Assembly: GCA_030549495.1 (NCBI GenBank)
Contig: JAUIRK010000952.1
Location: 372,001 to 436,000, forward strand
Direction: 5' to 3'
Length of the DNA stretch: 64,000 bases
From: Nectonema munidae
Lineage: Eukaryota; Nematomorpha; Nectonematoida; Nectonematidae
A model generated the notes under the pieces. It was given only the letters and a program-made list of their open reading frames with translations. It ran no database searches and was not told the DNA's origin. Made by a program: the position numbers and the translations under genes. Shown here piece by piece: positions 40,101-52,691 of this stretch (the first letter of the stretch is position 1; the number at the start of each line of letters is the position of its first letter).

Positions 40101-42148
40101 TATTGTATATAATCAAAATATACACCAATGACAGACATACATATCATTGCGTAATGAATGTATACTGTTTGAAAAAATAAATTTTTCAAAAAATACCTAA
40201 TTTAAGCAATGCAAGATGGAACTCTAGAGATATAATAGTTTTGCTAACTTATATTCTTCTACCTGAAAAAAGAGAAAGTTTACTTAAAACATGTCAGTTC
40301 ATTGCATACAAATGGGCAAAATATTGGTTCAGTGATCAAACGTTTTTTGATTTTCATATTTACTAATGCTTTATGAAGGCGATTAATGATCGAGTTCTGT
40401 CACTTTTCAAGCAGAAAACTTACAAAAGTCAGTAAATAAACATACGTGGCTTTTAGGTTTTGATAACTAAATCTTTTTTTTTGTTTTTATATAAACAAAG
40501 TTGCCGAGTAAATAGTTGTGAATCAGCATTAGTTACTGATCTATAAATAAAGTATTTTTTATGTAATGATAACTTTTCACTTTTCTTTCTGATAAACGAT
40601 AACCTATTTTAAAAGAATATAGTATAAATCGTAAAAATTATAAACAGTTAATTGCATTTTAATTCTTTCTTTCATAAAAAAATTGTATAAAAAGTATTTA
40701 AATTGTATTTTTAATAGATTATGTAAAAGGTACTAAAGAGAAAAAATTAACGTAGTTTCAAACACAACACAATTATCATTAAAATCTTGACAATTAAACA
40801 AATAATATACTTTACTAGTTTTAAATTTTGAAAACTCCTAGGACGCCACACTAGACTTTGCTTAAATTAGAACAAAAATAAAATTTGTAAAAAAGAAAAC
40901 TTACCATACGAGATTTCTGATTTTTTTGAGAAAATAAAATGAATAAAGAAATTATAATAGCATAAAGCGAATTTTTGAAGAATAATTACCAGTTTATAGT
41001 AATTTTCTCATAGCGTCGATTGTATTTTACCTTAATAATAAAAGGATCAAAATATAATATAATAGGATATATGAGTGAATATCAAGGCTTAGCCGCTATG
41101 CAAAGGTTAGCATTTAAGAGTTGAAAAACCAAGCGGAATGAAACCTTGACCTGGAAATGTTAAATTATTAACATCCATTAAGTAGCTAGAGGTTAGGATT
41201 TATATCACAGGTTGGTTACAATTATTTAGATTTTAATCGTTTCTTTTAGTGTCAATAGAAAATGGCTTTCGTTTTCATTGATCAACTTTAATTTAAAAAA
41301 CATTCAAATTAAATATGTCATCATGCATTTGAAGTTACTCACTAATTCCTCCCAAAGACAAGATATGGATAATTTGTGTAGTCCTATATTGTGTTAAATA
41401 CTATCACGTGATCCTCAAAACCATGGTTGATTACAACTGTAATGTACTTTCAGGGCAAACTATTTATAGTGGAATCCCTCTTCTTAGACTCCGCCAAACT
41501 CACTATAACGTTGTCAGATAAATTGGCAATTTCAATTCCTTAGAAAACACTGTATATTTATTTCCTTTATTGAAATAGCTTCCCTTTAAAATATTTTTTT
41601 CCCTCTGTACAATCTAAAAAAGGTTTCAGAGGGGATATAAATAAAAATTATTACTGACAACTCATAGGGACCGCTACTTCTTGGCAGGACAATGTTTTGA
41701 ACATACAAATCAAGTTTCATAATTAAAGTCTCAACTTTTTTCATCTCAAGCACAATATGCAAAATTATCTTTAGCTTACCAAATCATTGATTATTATTAA
41801 TTATGACCCAAACCACATTTAAAGATAAAACAATTAAAAAGTGAACTTTTATATCAAATAATGTAATAGCCAGAACGTATCATCTAATACAGTTCACCCC
41901 TCCCCCTCATTTTCGCTAAACGGGGTAAATACCCCCTACCCTCCCCTTTGATTCTTTTAATTTAAAGCTAATATAAAGTTTCAACTTGCTTAAAGAAAAT
42001 TTGAAAAATATAATTTATTATTATTTAGTTTTATATATTAATATAGCAAAGCTAAAAACTGGCCTATAAAAAATTAAAGGAATAATTCTATTTTTAACTT
42101 TTAATCAATGATTGGAATCTCTATGGTTGGCTCCCAACTCTTAAAATA
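40101..42148. other. AT-rich intergenic stretch without genes
   Basis: No coding, repeat boundary or RNA gene recognised. An isolated TATAGTGGAATCCCTCTTCT near 41467 resembles a pogo-type terminus but its partner is not seen. Confidence 0.45.
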
Positions 42149-42157
42149 CAAATAACT

Positions 42158-42674
42158 CGGTAGGACTTTTTACCCAAATATACCCAAATACACACAAATA
42201 TGTTCTTTATTTACAAAAAAGAACTTGAAATTAAAAATAATATTAAATAAATTCTTAAAATAAAAAGATACACAAATATTTAAATTTGAACGGGAGCTGG
42301 TAATAGAGTATTGTTATATATTTTTATGTCACCCAATTTCTTGCCAGGCCACAAATATTAGTAATTATTTAAATTAAAAAATTATTTTGTGTTATCAAAC
42401 TTACTATTATAAAATAATTATATTATTATTTATTATATTATTATTTATAAATAATTATTATATTTTAAGTTATTATTATAATATAAACAAATTTAATTAA
42501 AAAAAATAGATTAATTTTTTATAATCCAATATAAAATTTATAATTTTATATTGTTTTATCCTAAGAATAATTCTTCTATGTATATTTAACTTATTCTTTT
42601 AATATTTAAATTTATTTTCATCTGTTTGGTGTATTTGGGTATATTTGGGTGTATTTGGGTAAAAAGTCTCACCC
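42158..42674. mobile_element. Mutator-like MITE with tandem-repeat terminal inverted repeats, 517 bp
   Basis: The left end is CGGTAGGACTTTTTACCC and the right end in reverse is GGGTGAGACTTTTTACCC. Both continue as tandem AAATA(T/C)ACCC units. A perfect 9-bp duplication CAAATAACT flanks it (42149-42157 and 42675-42683). The middle is an AT-rich near-palindrome of TAATTATTA units. A nine-bp duplication and GGT-type ends fit Mutator-like elements. Confidence 0.85.
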
Positions 42675-42931
42675 CAAATAACTGGATTAACCGAGCAATA
42701 TGCGAACATATAGCAAAACTCTGAAAGTGATTTGATATACAACCAACCTATCTATATTAAAAAAATTTGTAATGTTGAGAATCCATTAAAAATAACCATT
42801 TTATCGAAAAAATGATAAAATAATTTAAATTATAAGCATAATAAAATTTAAAATCAACAAATTTTTTCTTTGGTTTTGGTCAGTCTAATTTATACTCATT
42901 TTACGTTATACAATTTTTTAGCTTTGAAACT

Positions 42932-43059
42932 TTAACCCTTTGCTGATCAGTGTGACAAAGATGTCCCAATAAATGAAAATCGTATGTTTAAATATATAAA
43001 ATTTTATTGAATAAAAAATTACACGATTAGTCTTATAAATCTGCTCCTCAAAGTGTTAA
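42932..43059. mobile_element. TTAA MITE, subfamily B (128 bp)
   Basis: TTAACCCTTTGCTGATCAGTG at the left mirrors CTGCTCCTCAAAGTGTTAA at the right. CCAATAAATGAAAATCGTATG is near the left end and ACACGATTAGTC near the right. Confidence 0.75.
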
Positions 43060-43689
43060 ATAAAAGAGCAAAAATTAATATTATACCTTCAGGACTTACA
43101 ACAGACTTAAATATAAAAAATGCGGTGCATCTACTTAACACACTTAATAATATAGTTCTATTTATTTGACGATATGTAGTTATATATTTTTAATTACTTA
43201 TAGTCTTTTGCTTTATCTCGCATTAAATGGATTAATAAAAAGGTCTCCATTCTAAATCATGATATTAATGGTGTAATTATAAACATCAAACTCCATCCAC
43301 CGAGCAAGAGCAAAGAACCAAGCCTGAACAGCAAACAATCTTTTCCGGCGAGGGTAAGTTTATCCAAGATCTCACATCCCATGAATATATTACCATTTTG
43401 GCATAGAGAGCGTTCACAAACGATGTCTAGCTATTTTCAAACATTTTTGACCGCCCTGTAGGGATAGGTAGGTGTAGAATATCAAAGAACTTTTCGCACT
43501 GAATCGATATGCTTGCAACGCTTGTTAAAAGATGAAAGAAAAATAGAGTTTGAAGGAGATCAGGTGTAGGTTTGCTAAGATTGGCTAAGATGAACACGTT
43601 AATGAGTTAAGAGGTAGGCAACTTGTAAAAATGTTTTAATAAAGCGATTAGTCTAAAAAAAATTAATAAGCGTTAGTTGTGAAAAGGCT

Positions 43690-44815
43690 GAATTATAAAA
43701 AGGGTAAATTTAAGATTAATATTTCAATTTGACTTATGAGTGAGCTTAAGGAAAGCAGAAGTTTTGGAAAGGTTAGGAGATTTGAAAGTAAACTTGGAGT
43801 GTGACATAAAATGTTTGACCATTTATCCCTGAAATTGTTGCGAAGTGAGTGAAGAGATGAACAGAAAAATATCAAGTGATTAGGTGTTTCTCGATCAGTT
43901 TTGCATAGTCTGCAAACCGAGTTATTTGATAGGCGAATACGACAGAAGTACTGTTTACAGGGGCAGTGTCCGGTAAACCATTTTATAAGGGGACGGGTTA
44001 GTACAAATTTATGTTTGAAGAAGTGTGGATATCATGAATATTGGGAATAACGGAGAGAAATTCGCTTGATGATAAAGATAAATCGCTTTGCCATGTGCGA
44101 TAAATAAAATAGTCGAAAGCAGAATTAAAGGCGGAAAAGAATATCCAGAATTTATGTGAAATAGAGGTATTTGAAAGAGCCTGCTTTGCTAGGTGATCTA
44201 AGTATATGTTTTCGAGAATGTTGGAGTTGGGTGGACAACAGTAAACTTTAAAAAAAAAGTATAAATTTAGACGCTAACGTAAAAATAGGATAAGGAATGT
44301 TGTGAGAGATATTTAGATGGCGAACAATATTTTGGAAATCCGTAAAAAATAAATATCGGTAAAAAGAGAAAGAATATTCAGTTTTTCGAGTAAGAAATTA
44401 CATGCAGAAAGAATCGCTGTGGATTCACATTTAAAGATTGAATTAAGTGTATTTAAGGAGGAACTAAATGTGTAAATCGGAAGTAAGGAACTTTTATTGT
44501 AGATTACAAAGACATATGAACCACTTTTAGGAGATTTTGAACCATCGGTAAAGATTCTAGGTGTGTGAGGTGATGGGCGTAATAAAATAACAGACGATGC
44601 AGGAAATTTATTTAGGCGAAGAACAGGAGTAAGAGGTAGCGGAGATTATGAGTGAATAAGAAAAATTGGATTTAAACCTCGCTGAACTTGATAATGAGAA
44701 AGAACAAAAAGACAAGGTAGAACGTTTTAGTATGAGTGAGCTGGGATAAGTAAGTAGGTAAGAAAGGTGGAAAGAGAGATTTATAGATGAGGATATATCG
44801 TTTTAAAAGAGTTTT
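43690..44815 (-). mobile_element. LINE with RNase H domain (I/R1-like group), 3' half
   Basis: On the minus strand a TDGSKSPKSGSYVFVIYNKS stretch near 44550 matches the first strand and catalytic aspartate of the RNase H carried by I-group LINEs. A later KCESTAILSACNFLLEKLN resembles its helix with the catalytic glutamate. Near 43975-43860 GHCPCKQYFCRIRLSNNSVC and CRLCKTDRETPNHLIFFC give the CCHC finger typical of these C-termini. The frame ends at 43693. The reverse transcriptase itself lies beyond the preserved part and was not seen. Confidence 0.75.
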
Positions 44816-45111
44816 CTTAACGCTATTAGTGATATGGGGTGACTTTTTCTAAAATCGCTAACTCTATCTTTTGCTACCATTTTCCTGGTAGTTGAATGAC
44901 ACATTCAAGTCCAAAACTATCAATCAAAAATTAAAAATTTTCCGCAAATCTGTAGTTAACCTTATAACTAAGGTCTATATTATATAGTAACTTGAAAATT
45001 TATAATTATATACAGTTTAGAACGCATAACACTTTATATATTTAATTTTTTCAATAATCATTGTTACTTTTTAGAAAATCCCAATCAAAATTTTGATTGA
45101 TCAGAAATATT

Positions 45112-46370
45112 TCAATGTGTTAATCAAATTTGCGGTTTACTTCTAAAAATTGTCTCCAAAACATTCCTTCAAATTTTACATAAAATATATGTTTTATACT
45201 AAATGGGCCATAATGGTTTCATTTTTTACATTTAGGATGTAAAAATACCTATAAGTGTTAATCAAATTTGAGGTTTACTTCTAAAAATTGTCTCCAAAAC
45301 CATAAAATATATGTTTTATACTAAATCGGCCATGCTGGTTTAATTTCTGGACTAATTTTTTACATTTAGGTTCCTTAAAATTTTACATAAAATATATATT
45401 TTATACTAAATCGGCCATGCTAGTTTCATTTCTGTACTCATTTTTTACATTTAGGATGTGAAAATACCTATAAGTGTTAATCAAATTTGCGGTTTACTTG
45501 TAAAAACTATCTCCAAAAATATTTTCTCTAATTTTACATGAAATATATGTTTTTATACCAAATCAACCATGCTAGTTTTACTTCTGAAATCAGTTTTTCC
45601 ATTTAGAGGTTTTAAAATATTCGTCAGTGTCAATCAAATTTGCAGTTTACGTCTGAAAACTATCTCCACAAATATTCATTCTAATTTTAGATAAAATATA
45701 TGTTTTATACCAAATCAACCATGCTAGTTATATTTCTGGGCTTAGTTTTTTCTTTTTGAAAATATCTGCAAGAGATGCGCTTTAAGTTTGAAAACTGTTT
45801 TCAAATATATCTCAAATTTTATATAAAATATAAATTTTTATACAAAATCAACCATACTAGTTTCATTTATGGACTCAATTTTTGCATTTAAGATTTGAAA
45901 ATACCTATAAGTATCATCAAATTTGCGCTTAGTTCTATAATTTGTTTCGAAAAATATTGATTAAAATTTTACATGAAATATATGTTTTTATACCAAATAG
46001 ATCATGATGGTTTCATTTCTGTACTCACTTTTTGCATTTAAAGGTTTTAAAATGTCTGAAAGTTTCAATCAAATGTTCGATTTACGTCTAATGCCTACAG
46101 AAATATTTTTGAAATTTTAATAAAATATGTTTTTATGCGAAATGGAAGATGCTGGTTTCATTTTTGCACTCAGGTTTGGCATTTATGGTTTAAAAATATC
46201 TGAAAGCTTCAATAATATTTGCGGTTTACTTCTAGATACTGTCTTCAAAAATATTAAAAAAAAATCTCTTTCAAATAAAATATCTGTTTTTATACCAAAT
46301 TAACTATGCTTATTTTATTTCTGTACTACGGTTAAAAAATAGCTGGAAGTGGCAGATGAATTAGTAATGT
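45112..46370. repeat. Satellite-like array, about eight diverged units of roughly 140-155 bp
   Basis: Each unit contains TTAATCAAATTTGCGGTTTA, a CTCCAAAA block, ATTTTACATAAAATATATGT, a CCATGCTAGTTTCATTTCTG block and TTTACATTTAGG. The AATCAAATTTG block falls near 45122, 45260, 45479 (after a partial extra copy), 45632, about 45770, 45916, 46067 and 46210. Units diverge toward the right end. No coding. Confidence 0.85.
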
Positions 46371-47228
46371 ATGCCTAAAAATCAGTTCTGTAAAATTTTT
46401 TCAAAAAATCGTTGTATATTAGTTATATAGTAAAAATATACTTTTTTTTGTATATTTTGGCTTATAATACTTTTTTTCAATCATCTTGACTGGAGTATGA
46501 AATATTTATTTAAAAAAACAAAAGTATTATAAAATATTTTGAAGATAGTATAAGAGAAGGAAGTAATCTGAAAACTAATTGAAAAGAGAACCTGTGATCA
46601 AAAGAAATAATTAAAAAATGAGTATCTTGACTAAATGGAAGATCTACCATGTTCTAATGAACTAATATTGGGTGCTTCAAAAAAGATTTTGATCGTGAAA
46701 AAGAAGTTCTTTTCAATTATCAAAAAAGAAAAGAAAGTTCTTTACCAGAGAAATACTGCAAGTAGAATTTATTTTGAAGTTTATATAGACATTCATTTAC
46801 AGGTTTAATTGATTTCATAAAAAAATGAAGATCACCATTAAATTCTACATACATGAAAATGAATATTAGGGTGCACACAACGCCCCATAATTTTTAAAAA
46901 TGTTAATTTTCACTCTCTTCTCGGTTCATTTTTTATCCTTTTGTGTTCAACAAAGTCCTGTTAATGTGTGGGAAGAAGGAGGATGAAAAATTTTGAATCA
47001 TATTAAAGGAGTCAACAAACAGCTTTAAAAACAATCCTAAGATTATTATTTGACTATATTACTGATCCTTTTCCATTAAAAACATCATATTTGAAACTAA
47101 AAAAACGAATAAAAACATTATTATTGAAAATAATATACAGATTGGCAGAAAATAGCGCGAAAAAGGTATGGAAAAATATGGATTTTTCTCATGAAAGATT
47201 TGATTTTCTTATATTCGCTGTTCGTTTT
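46371..47228. other. AT-rich non-coding stretch
   Basis: Lies between the satellite array and the next transposon-like gene. Nothing recognised. Confidence 0.45.
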
Positions 47229-49400
47229 CTACTTTCTTCGAAGACTTGGATGACATCCTAGTAGTTTCTTTCTAACCGCGCCAATGGCAAAAAAACATTT
47301 TCCCTGCTTATAAACTTCGTTTTGATTCCATAAACTATCTTCTTCTGTCAAAACACAACAAACAATTTTGAGCACTTTAAAGAAAAACCATGAGTCAGCT
47401 GAAATCAAATCAACAAGAGTTGTCAAGTTTTATTTTGGATGGAAATGAAGGCTTGCCGAAACCCTTTCCAAAACGATCTAAAGACAGAACATCACAATTG
47501 GAAGGCTTAACATGTAACAATTTTTTCGCTATTTGGCTTTTTCATAATCTGGAACCAATTCAGAAAACAAAGATAAGGGAACAAGCTCGGCTGCAAGGTA
47601 CCAAAGATGGAGGCTGAAAGCCGAATCTGAAGAGTTTCAAATCATTGAATGGAGCATCAGCAGCAGACCCACAATTTAACGACCATGTGCTGTAAACTAA
47701 TGTTACAAAAATCACAAACTTTTTCAATTTTGACGGTTGATCTTTAGTTGTAATTGTTCCAGATTTCAGTTTTGAAATTTGGTATTCGAAAAGCACGAGT
47801 TTTATGCTATATAAAAGTTTAGCCATCCATCTTGATTTATGAAGTGCTCCTGGAGCTCTAAATGAGTTCGAGACATTATCAGAATCAAGAAAATACGAAC
47901 AAAGTCTCATAAATTCCGGATAATCTTCCCGTGCTGCATAGTTTTCAGAATTCACCCTATGCAAAGCCTCATTTTTCCATTCTGAAATATGTAATTTTTG
48001 TTCTTCAGAAAAATCGCTCAAACCTAAATGAATCATATCAGCAGTATTTTGGGATAATTCCTTCCAGTTTTTCCTGAGTCTTATGAGAACAATAATTTCA
48101 AGAGACCTTGATACTTCGATCTTCAAAAACGTGCGTAGCATCCTGACCACAAAAGAGGTTTATCTAGCTTTTTATGAACCATAACACAAGTTGCTGATAT
48201 AGATCCGGTGTTGCTGTCTGTCGTGTCACAAATCATATTACAGATTCCATCTGAACAATTCATTTAATTAAAAAATCATGAATAAATTTGCTCATTACTT
48301 CTCCTGATTTTCCCTTATTTCCTAGTTGATAGCAAGGAACACCGAGAATCTTCACTTCGTTTGAACCTCCTACCGCTACAGCGAGTCGTTCTTCTTTTTT
48401 GTATTGGCTGACGAGAGATGACATCAACTTGGAGTCCCAGTGTAGTGAACACAAATGAGGTGGTTTCCACTCTTGTTAAATGGCTCCCGTTCTTGTCTCA
48501 CTTTTGTTCTCGTTCTGTACCGTCACGAACTCGTCGATTTTTCTTTTTGTCTGGTTCTGATGGGATAAAACACGAAGGAGAAGTACAAGAAGAAAAAGGT
48601 TCGTTTAACTCACTTGACTGACTCACTTTCAATAATTGCAGTCTTCGAGGCAAAATCATTCCTATGAAGACGAGCTTTTTCCTGTCTTTTTTCCTCTTTC
48701 ATTTTTCGTTCTAGTGCTTTCTTTTTTCTGGCATCCAAAACAAAGTCAGCTTAAACAAACGTTGCTTTTCTATCAGTTTTCTTGATTTATAATCATTTTT
48801 ACAGCTGACGGGAGCCACAGTTGGAAAGTTTTAGATAACTCTTCTTGGTAATTTTCAATTTTTTTAATGATTGTAGAAGTTTCTCGTCTTCATTTTGGAA
48901 TTTCCCGAAGTTTGTTCTTAATAGTTTCATCATTTTTTCGCATACCCTTCTTTCAGAAATCATCGGTATATTAGCTTTTTGATAAAATGGCTTTACTTTC
49001 AATAAAACAATTTTTACTGATTCCCACTTAGTTCTTAACCTCTTCTCTATCTTTTGACTTCTTCTATGTGTTTTTTTATAATTGATCGATTTTTCATTAT
49101 GTTTTAATATCTTGTCAATATCATACTTTTCTGTAGCTCATTGAAGAGCTTTTTATATTTTTCACAAAACGCATTTTCTGTCCAATTTAGATATTGATTG
49201 ATGACTGCTATTTCCTGATTCAATTTATCTTGTGCAGGTTTTCTAAATTGCGGTTTAGAATGAAAATACCAAATGGAATAAGATGAGATTTTACTTTCAA
49301 ACAAGCTTTCTTAACTTCTTTTAATGGCTCCTAAACTTGTTTTGCGAGTACCTACTTACTTCAGCTGTCATATCATAAGACCGTTCTCATTGATTCATTG
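47229..49400 (-). mobile_element. Unclassified DNA-transposon-like protein family, copy 2
   Basis: Minus-strand pieces in order: an N-terminal helical part (49304-48799, with ERRVCEKMMKLLRTNFGKFQ), LHWDSKLM...KILGVPCYQL near 48430-48330, MICDTTDSNTGSISATCVMV near 48240-48180, FLKIEVSRSLEIIVLIRLRK with KNWKELSQN, REDYPEFMRLCSYFLDS, FRAPGALHKSRWMAKLLYSI and SAADAPFNDLKLF (to about 47620), and a C-terminus LVDLISADSWFFFKVLKIVC (47426-47229). The CDTTxSNTG block and the GALHxxRWMAKxxYxxK block are ones I remember from many invertebrate genomes as a repeat-encoded protein without a settled name. The aspartates of CDTT and later acidic residues could form a DDE-type site; this is inference. Several frame breaks. 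Confidence 0.6.
47560..48150 (-). pseudogene. Longest open piece of the unclassified transposase-like protein, copy 2
   Basis: A 196-residue frame with normal, non-repetitive composition: KNWKELSQNTADMIHLGLSD, KNEALHRVNSENYAAREDYP, DSDNVSNSFRAPGALHKSRW and MAKLLYSIKLVLFEYQISKL. It continues directly from the CDTT block (near 48230-48180) in another frame. No domain with known chemistry can be named with confidence. Confidence 0.6.
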
Positions 49401-50313
49401 GTTGAACCACCAACTACTAACCTTCACTATAGTTCACAATTTTTCCATTCCAACTCTTGGATCACTTGCTTAAAATTGTTTTTAAGGCCTTTCTCGCACA
49501 CTCAGTATATATTGCATTTCTTCTGAACTTAAAACTTGAACTTCTGGTTCGTATAACTTCAGAACCGGTTAGGAAAATATTTGGCATTGTTTATCCTTTT
49601 CCATACGCATGGGCTCTTTCCATCTAAATATTGGAATTTTTATATTATTCAATAAATAAAAAATTCTACTATATTTGAAATACCTTTAGGGAAAAAATCT
49701 TAAGGGAGTTTTTTTTGTAAAAACTGCAAAAAAAATTTTTTGTAAAGCTGTTTAAACTTTTTGTAATTTTAATGATTTTCAGCCTCGAATATTCAGATGA
49801 TGTGTTATCTACTTTGTTTTATTTCCTTTATATTTACAAAATCGAATTTTTGTTTATGTCTAAGCTAAAAATAATTTATAATTTTTCACTTTTGCATTTG
49901 TAATAAAAATAAAATGTCTTTTTTACAATTATAATTCTAATAAACTCAAGATCCTAGCATTTTTTTTAAATTTTACGTGTCCCTATTTTTGATTCATTCA
50001 AATCTCAAATTGATGTTCATATAGTGTAAGGATTCAGGGTAAAATCCAAACAAATTCATGATCCCCATAGTGTTGCACTTTTAAAAAACCGCACCCCTAA
50101 AACAATTTCTCGCATTTTTGACAAAAAGCACTAACATGTTCAAAGTTGTCAGAACTTTTTAATTGAGAGAGGGGGTGGTGGTTTAACAATGAAATTCTTC
50201 CTACGAGATAGGTTTCAACAAGGAGACATTTCCAAACGATCTGCCCATAAAAACACTTTCATCACAACGAAAGACGTTTTTCATGCTAACTTTTACATCT
50301 TCATATTAAGAAA
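49401..50313. other. Intergenic stretch
   Basis: AT-rich with no recognised genes between the unclassified element and the Mutator-like MITE. Confidence 0.45.
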
Positions 50314-50322
50314 GATTACATC

Positions 50323-51300
50323 GGTACCCGGACATTTAGCCGAAAGACATCTGACCGAATGGACATTTAGCCGACATACATTTCACCGAACGGACATTTG
50401 ACAGAACAGACGATTGAGCGAACAGAACAGACAATTGATCTCTCGGCCAAATGTCCGAACACGGTAAAGATGCGTATGTTCTCTTACGCTATTTATAACA
50501 CAATTTTGTATATCCTTACGTGCCACCAATGAAATGTATTCGTCTACAGAGCACAAGTTTCACGCTTATAACTGCATTCCGACCTTCGTTCATCGACTAT
50601 TAAGCATCTATGTAATCAATCACTCTTGCTCACCCAGGACTAATTTGCTATATTTTTGTAGGTTATAAGTGTCTAACTAATTACTGACCCACAAAAAATG
50701 TCCCACAATATTCCATTTTGTGGTTGGATTTGAAAATATGCTATACTATACTAACATCGACTCTAAGACTAACAATATTCTAACTATGGTAAACCTAACT
50801 CTAAAACTAACAATATTTTAACTATACAAACTCTAACACTAACAACATTCTAACTATACTAACACTAACAATATTCTAACTATGCTAACAAAAACGTTAA
50901 AACAATATTCTAACTATACTAACACCAACTCGAAGACTAACAATATTCTAACTATACTAAAACTAACTCTAACAATATTCTAACTATACTAACACTAACA
51001 ATATACTAACTATGCTAACACTAACAATATACTAACTATGGTAACACTAACGTTAAAACTAACAATAATCTAACTGTACTAACACCAACTCTAAGACTAA
51101 CAATATTCTAACTATACTAAAACTAACTCTAACAATATTTTAACTATACTAAATGTTTATTCTAAAATCTATTCTAAATGTTTATTCGATCAAATGTCTG
51201 TTCGGTCAAATGTCCGTTTGATGAAATGTCGGTTCGGTCAAATGTACGTCGGCTAAATGTCCATTCGGTCAGATGTCTGTCGGCCAAATGTCCGGACACG
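50323..51300. mobile_element. Mutator-like MITE with tandem-repeat terminal inverted repeats, 978 bp
   Basis: The left end GGTACCCGGACATTTAGCCG and the right end in reverse CGTGTCCGGACATTTGGCCG each continue as tandem GGACATTTGACCGAAC-type units for about 100 bp. A 9-bp duplication with one mismatch flanks it: GATTACATC (50314-50322) and GCTTACATC (51301-51309). The middle is a second tandem array. No transposase. The GACATTT ends link it to 10765 and 17532. Confidence 0.85.
50750..51155. repeat. Minisatellite of CTAACAATATTCTAACTATA units
   Basis: About a dozen or more irregular units built from CTAACAATATTCTAACTATA with ACTAACAC / ACTCTAAGA linkers fill the middle of the Mutator-like MITE. 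Confidence 0.85.
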
Positions 51301-51309
51301 GCTTACATC

Positions 51310-52691
51310 CAATCCTTATTGACATTACCATCAACAACATCGTTAATGACACAACAGTCGTTTGAATGTTTAATGCAGGCAATTAAACTAAATGTTTTTT
51401 TTATTAAAAATGATGTCAACTTTTCACTACCTTCTCCCTCCCTTCTTCTTCTTCTTCAATGCTTTTAGGCGTATCCCCCACGTTGTCAAAATGCGTAGTT
51501 CCTTGATCTTGTGATCCTAAATTTGATTAATGAGAATGACATCCCTATCTTCTAAAAATTTGGAAAATCTCCTAACTTGGTTGCAATACCAACACCTAAA
51601 AAATAAGAAGAAATGCTTGATAGAATGGAAAATTGAAGGTCAAGGACAAAAATAGGATTTGATAAGACAGCATCAATCACTGCCAAGCTTCCTGGTACAT
51701 GTATTAGAACAAAGGCTCAAAAGATATTTTTTTACGTGTCGTAACCACGTATTCTAATTGATCGATGGAGCCCAGTTTTATATTCAAATATTAAAAAGCA
51801 ATAAACAATGATTTATGAGACACTCATACATTTGTTCCCATACCCTCAGAAATAATTGTAGAGAATTCATTAAGCTTTCCATTGTATTTCTATCGGATGC
51901 TCGAGGGTGAGAAGTTCATTTTCAAATTTGAGGTGTACTCCCCGATTGTTATCTAAAATGATTTATCCGATCAAAGTAGAAATATTTTCTGCGAAATTAA
52001 AATGAATACTTCAGAACAAAGGAGCATTGGCGACCTGAAACTCTTTTGAATTATTCTGGTCCTAATGAAAGAACTTCTCGAAAATCCACACACAATCATT
52101 TCTCCTTTAAGTAAAAAAACCTGTTCTTCATTTATGGTATTTATCCCGATTGTCTCATGTATCCAAAAAAGGAATTTTAGCTGCAATGGAAATTGAAGCT
52201 CCAAATCATCCAGCTAAAAGAGCAATTGTGAAGTATAACCAATTTTGGGTAATTCTTAACATCATTGGAATTTCAGAAACCTTGTTTCTGAAGGATCCCA
52301 CTTCGTGATAAAGTTGCTGGTGTTTTAAACAAGCTTTAGAAATGCTAAAGTGTCTTAAATTTAGTGAACTAAAAACCTAATAGTTACATCTCAAGTTCTA
52401 TCCATTTGCACCTGATATGCTGACTTGAACCATAGCGTGCAGGACACCTCTAAAATATAACAAATCTTTACTCATTATGGATATGTTTGCGAACAATTGA
52501 AAAAAGGTACACTACCATGATACTCGAGATGAAAAAATAGCTTTTGATTCAGAAGATTATTTAGGAGTTACATTTTAACTGTTGCCAATCTAATCAGAGT
52601 AAGAGATCATCTGAATAGGTATAAATACATGTAAAGCAGGATAGAGGAGTACCAAAACAAAGTTTATTGTAGCTAATATTGAACCTTTCAA
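51310..52691. other. Unassigned stretch, possible old element
   Basis: Contains minus-strand frame pieces (51971-52204, MELQFPLQLKFLFWIHETIG...) that I could not assign to Tc1/mariner, pogo, piggyBac or any host protein. No ends seen. Confidence 0.35.

Noticed and set aside
50740-51155. CRISPR-like spaced repeats
   Set aside because: Units are contiguous and irregular with no unique spacers of constant length, and the DNA is animal nuclear DNA; it is a minisatellite inside a MITE.
51480-52640. Tc1/mariner transposase remnant
   Set aside because: Looked for HDNA- and YSPDLNP-type motifs in all frames and found none.
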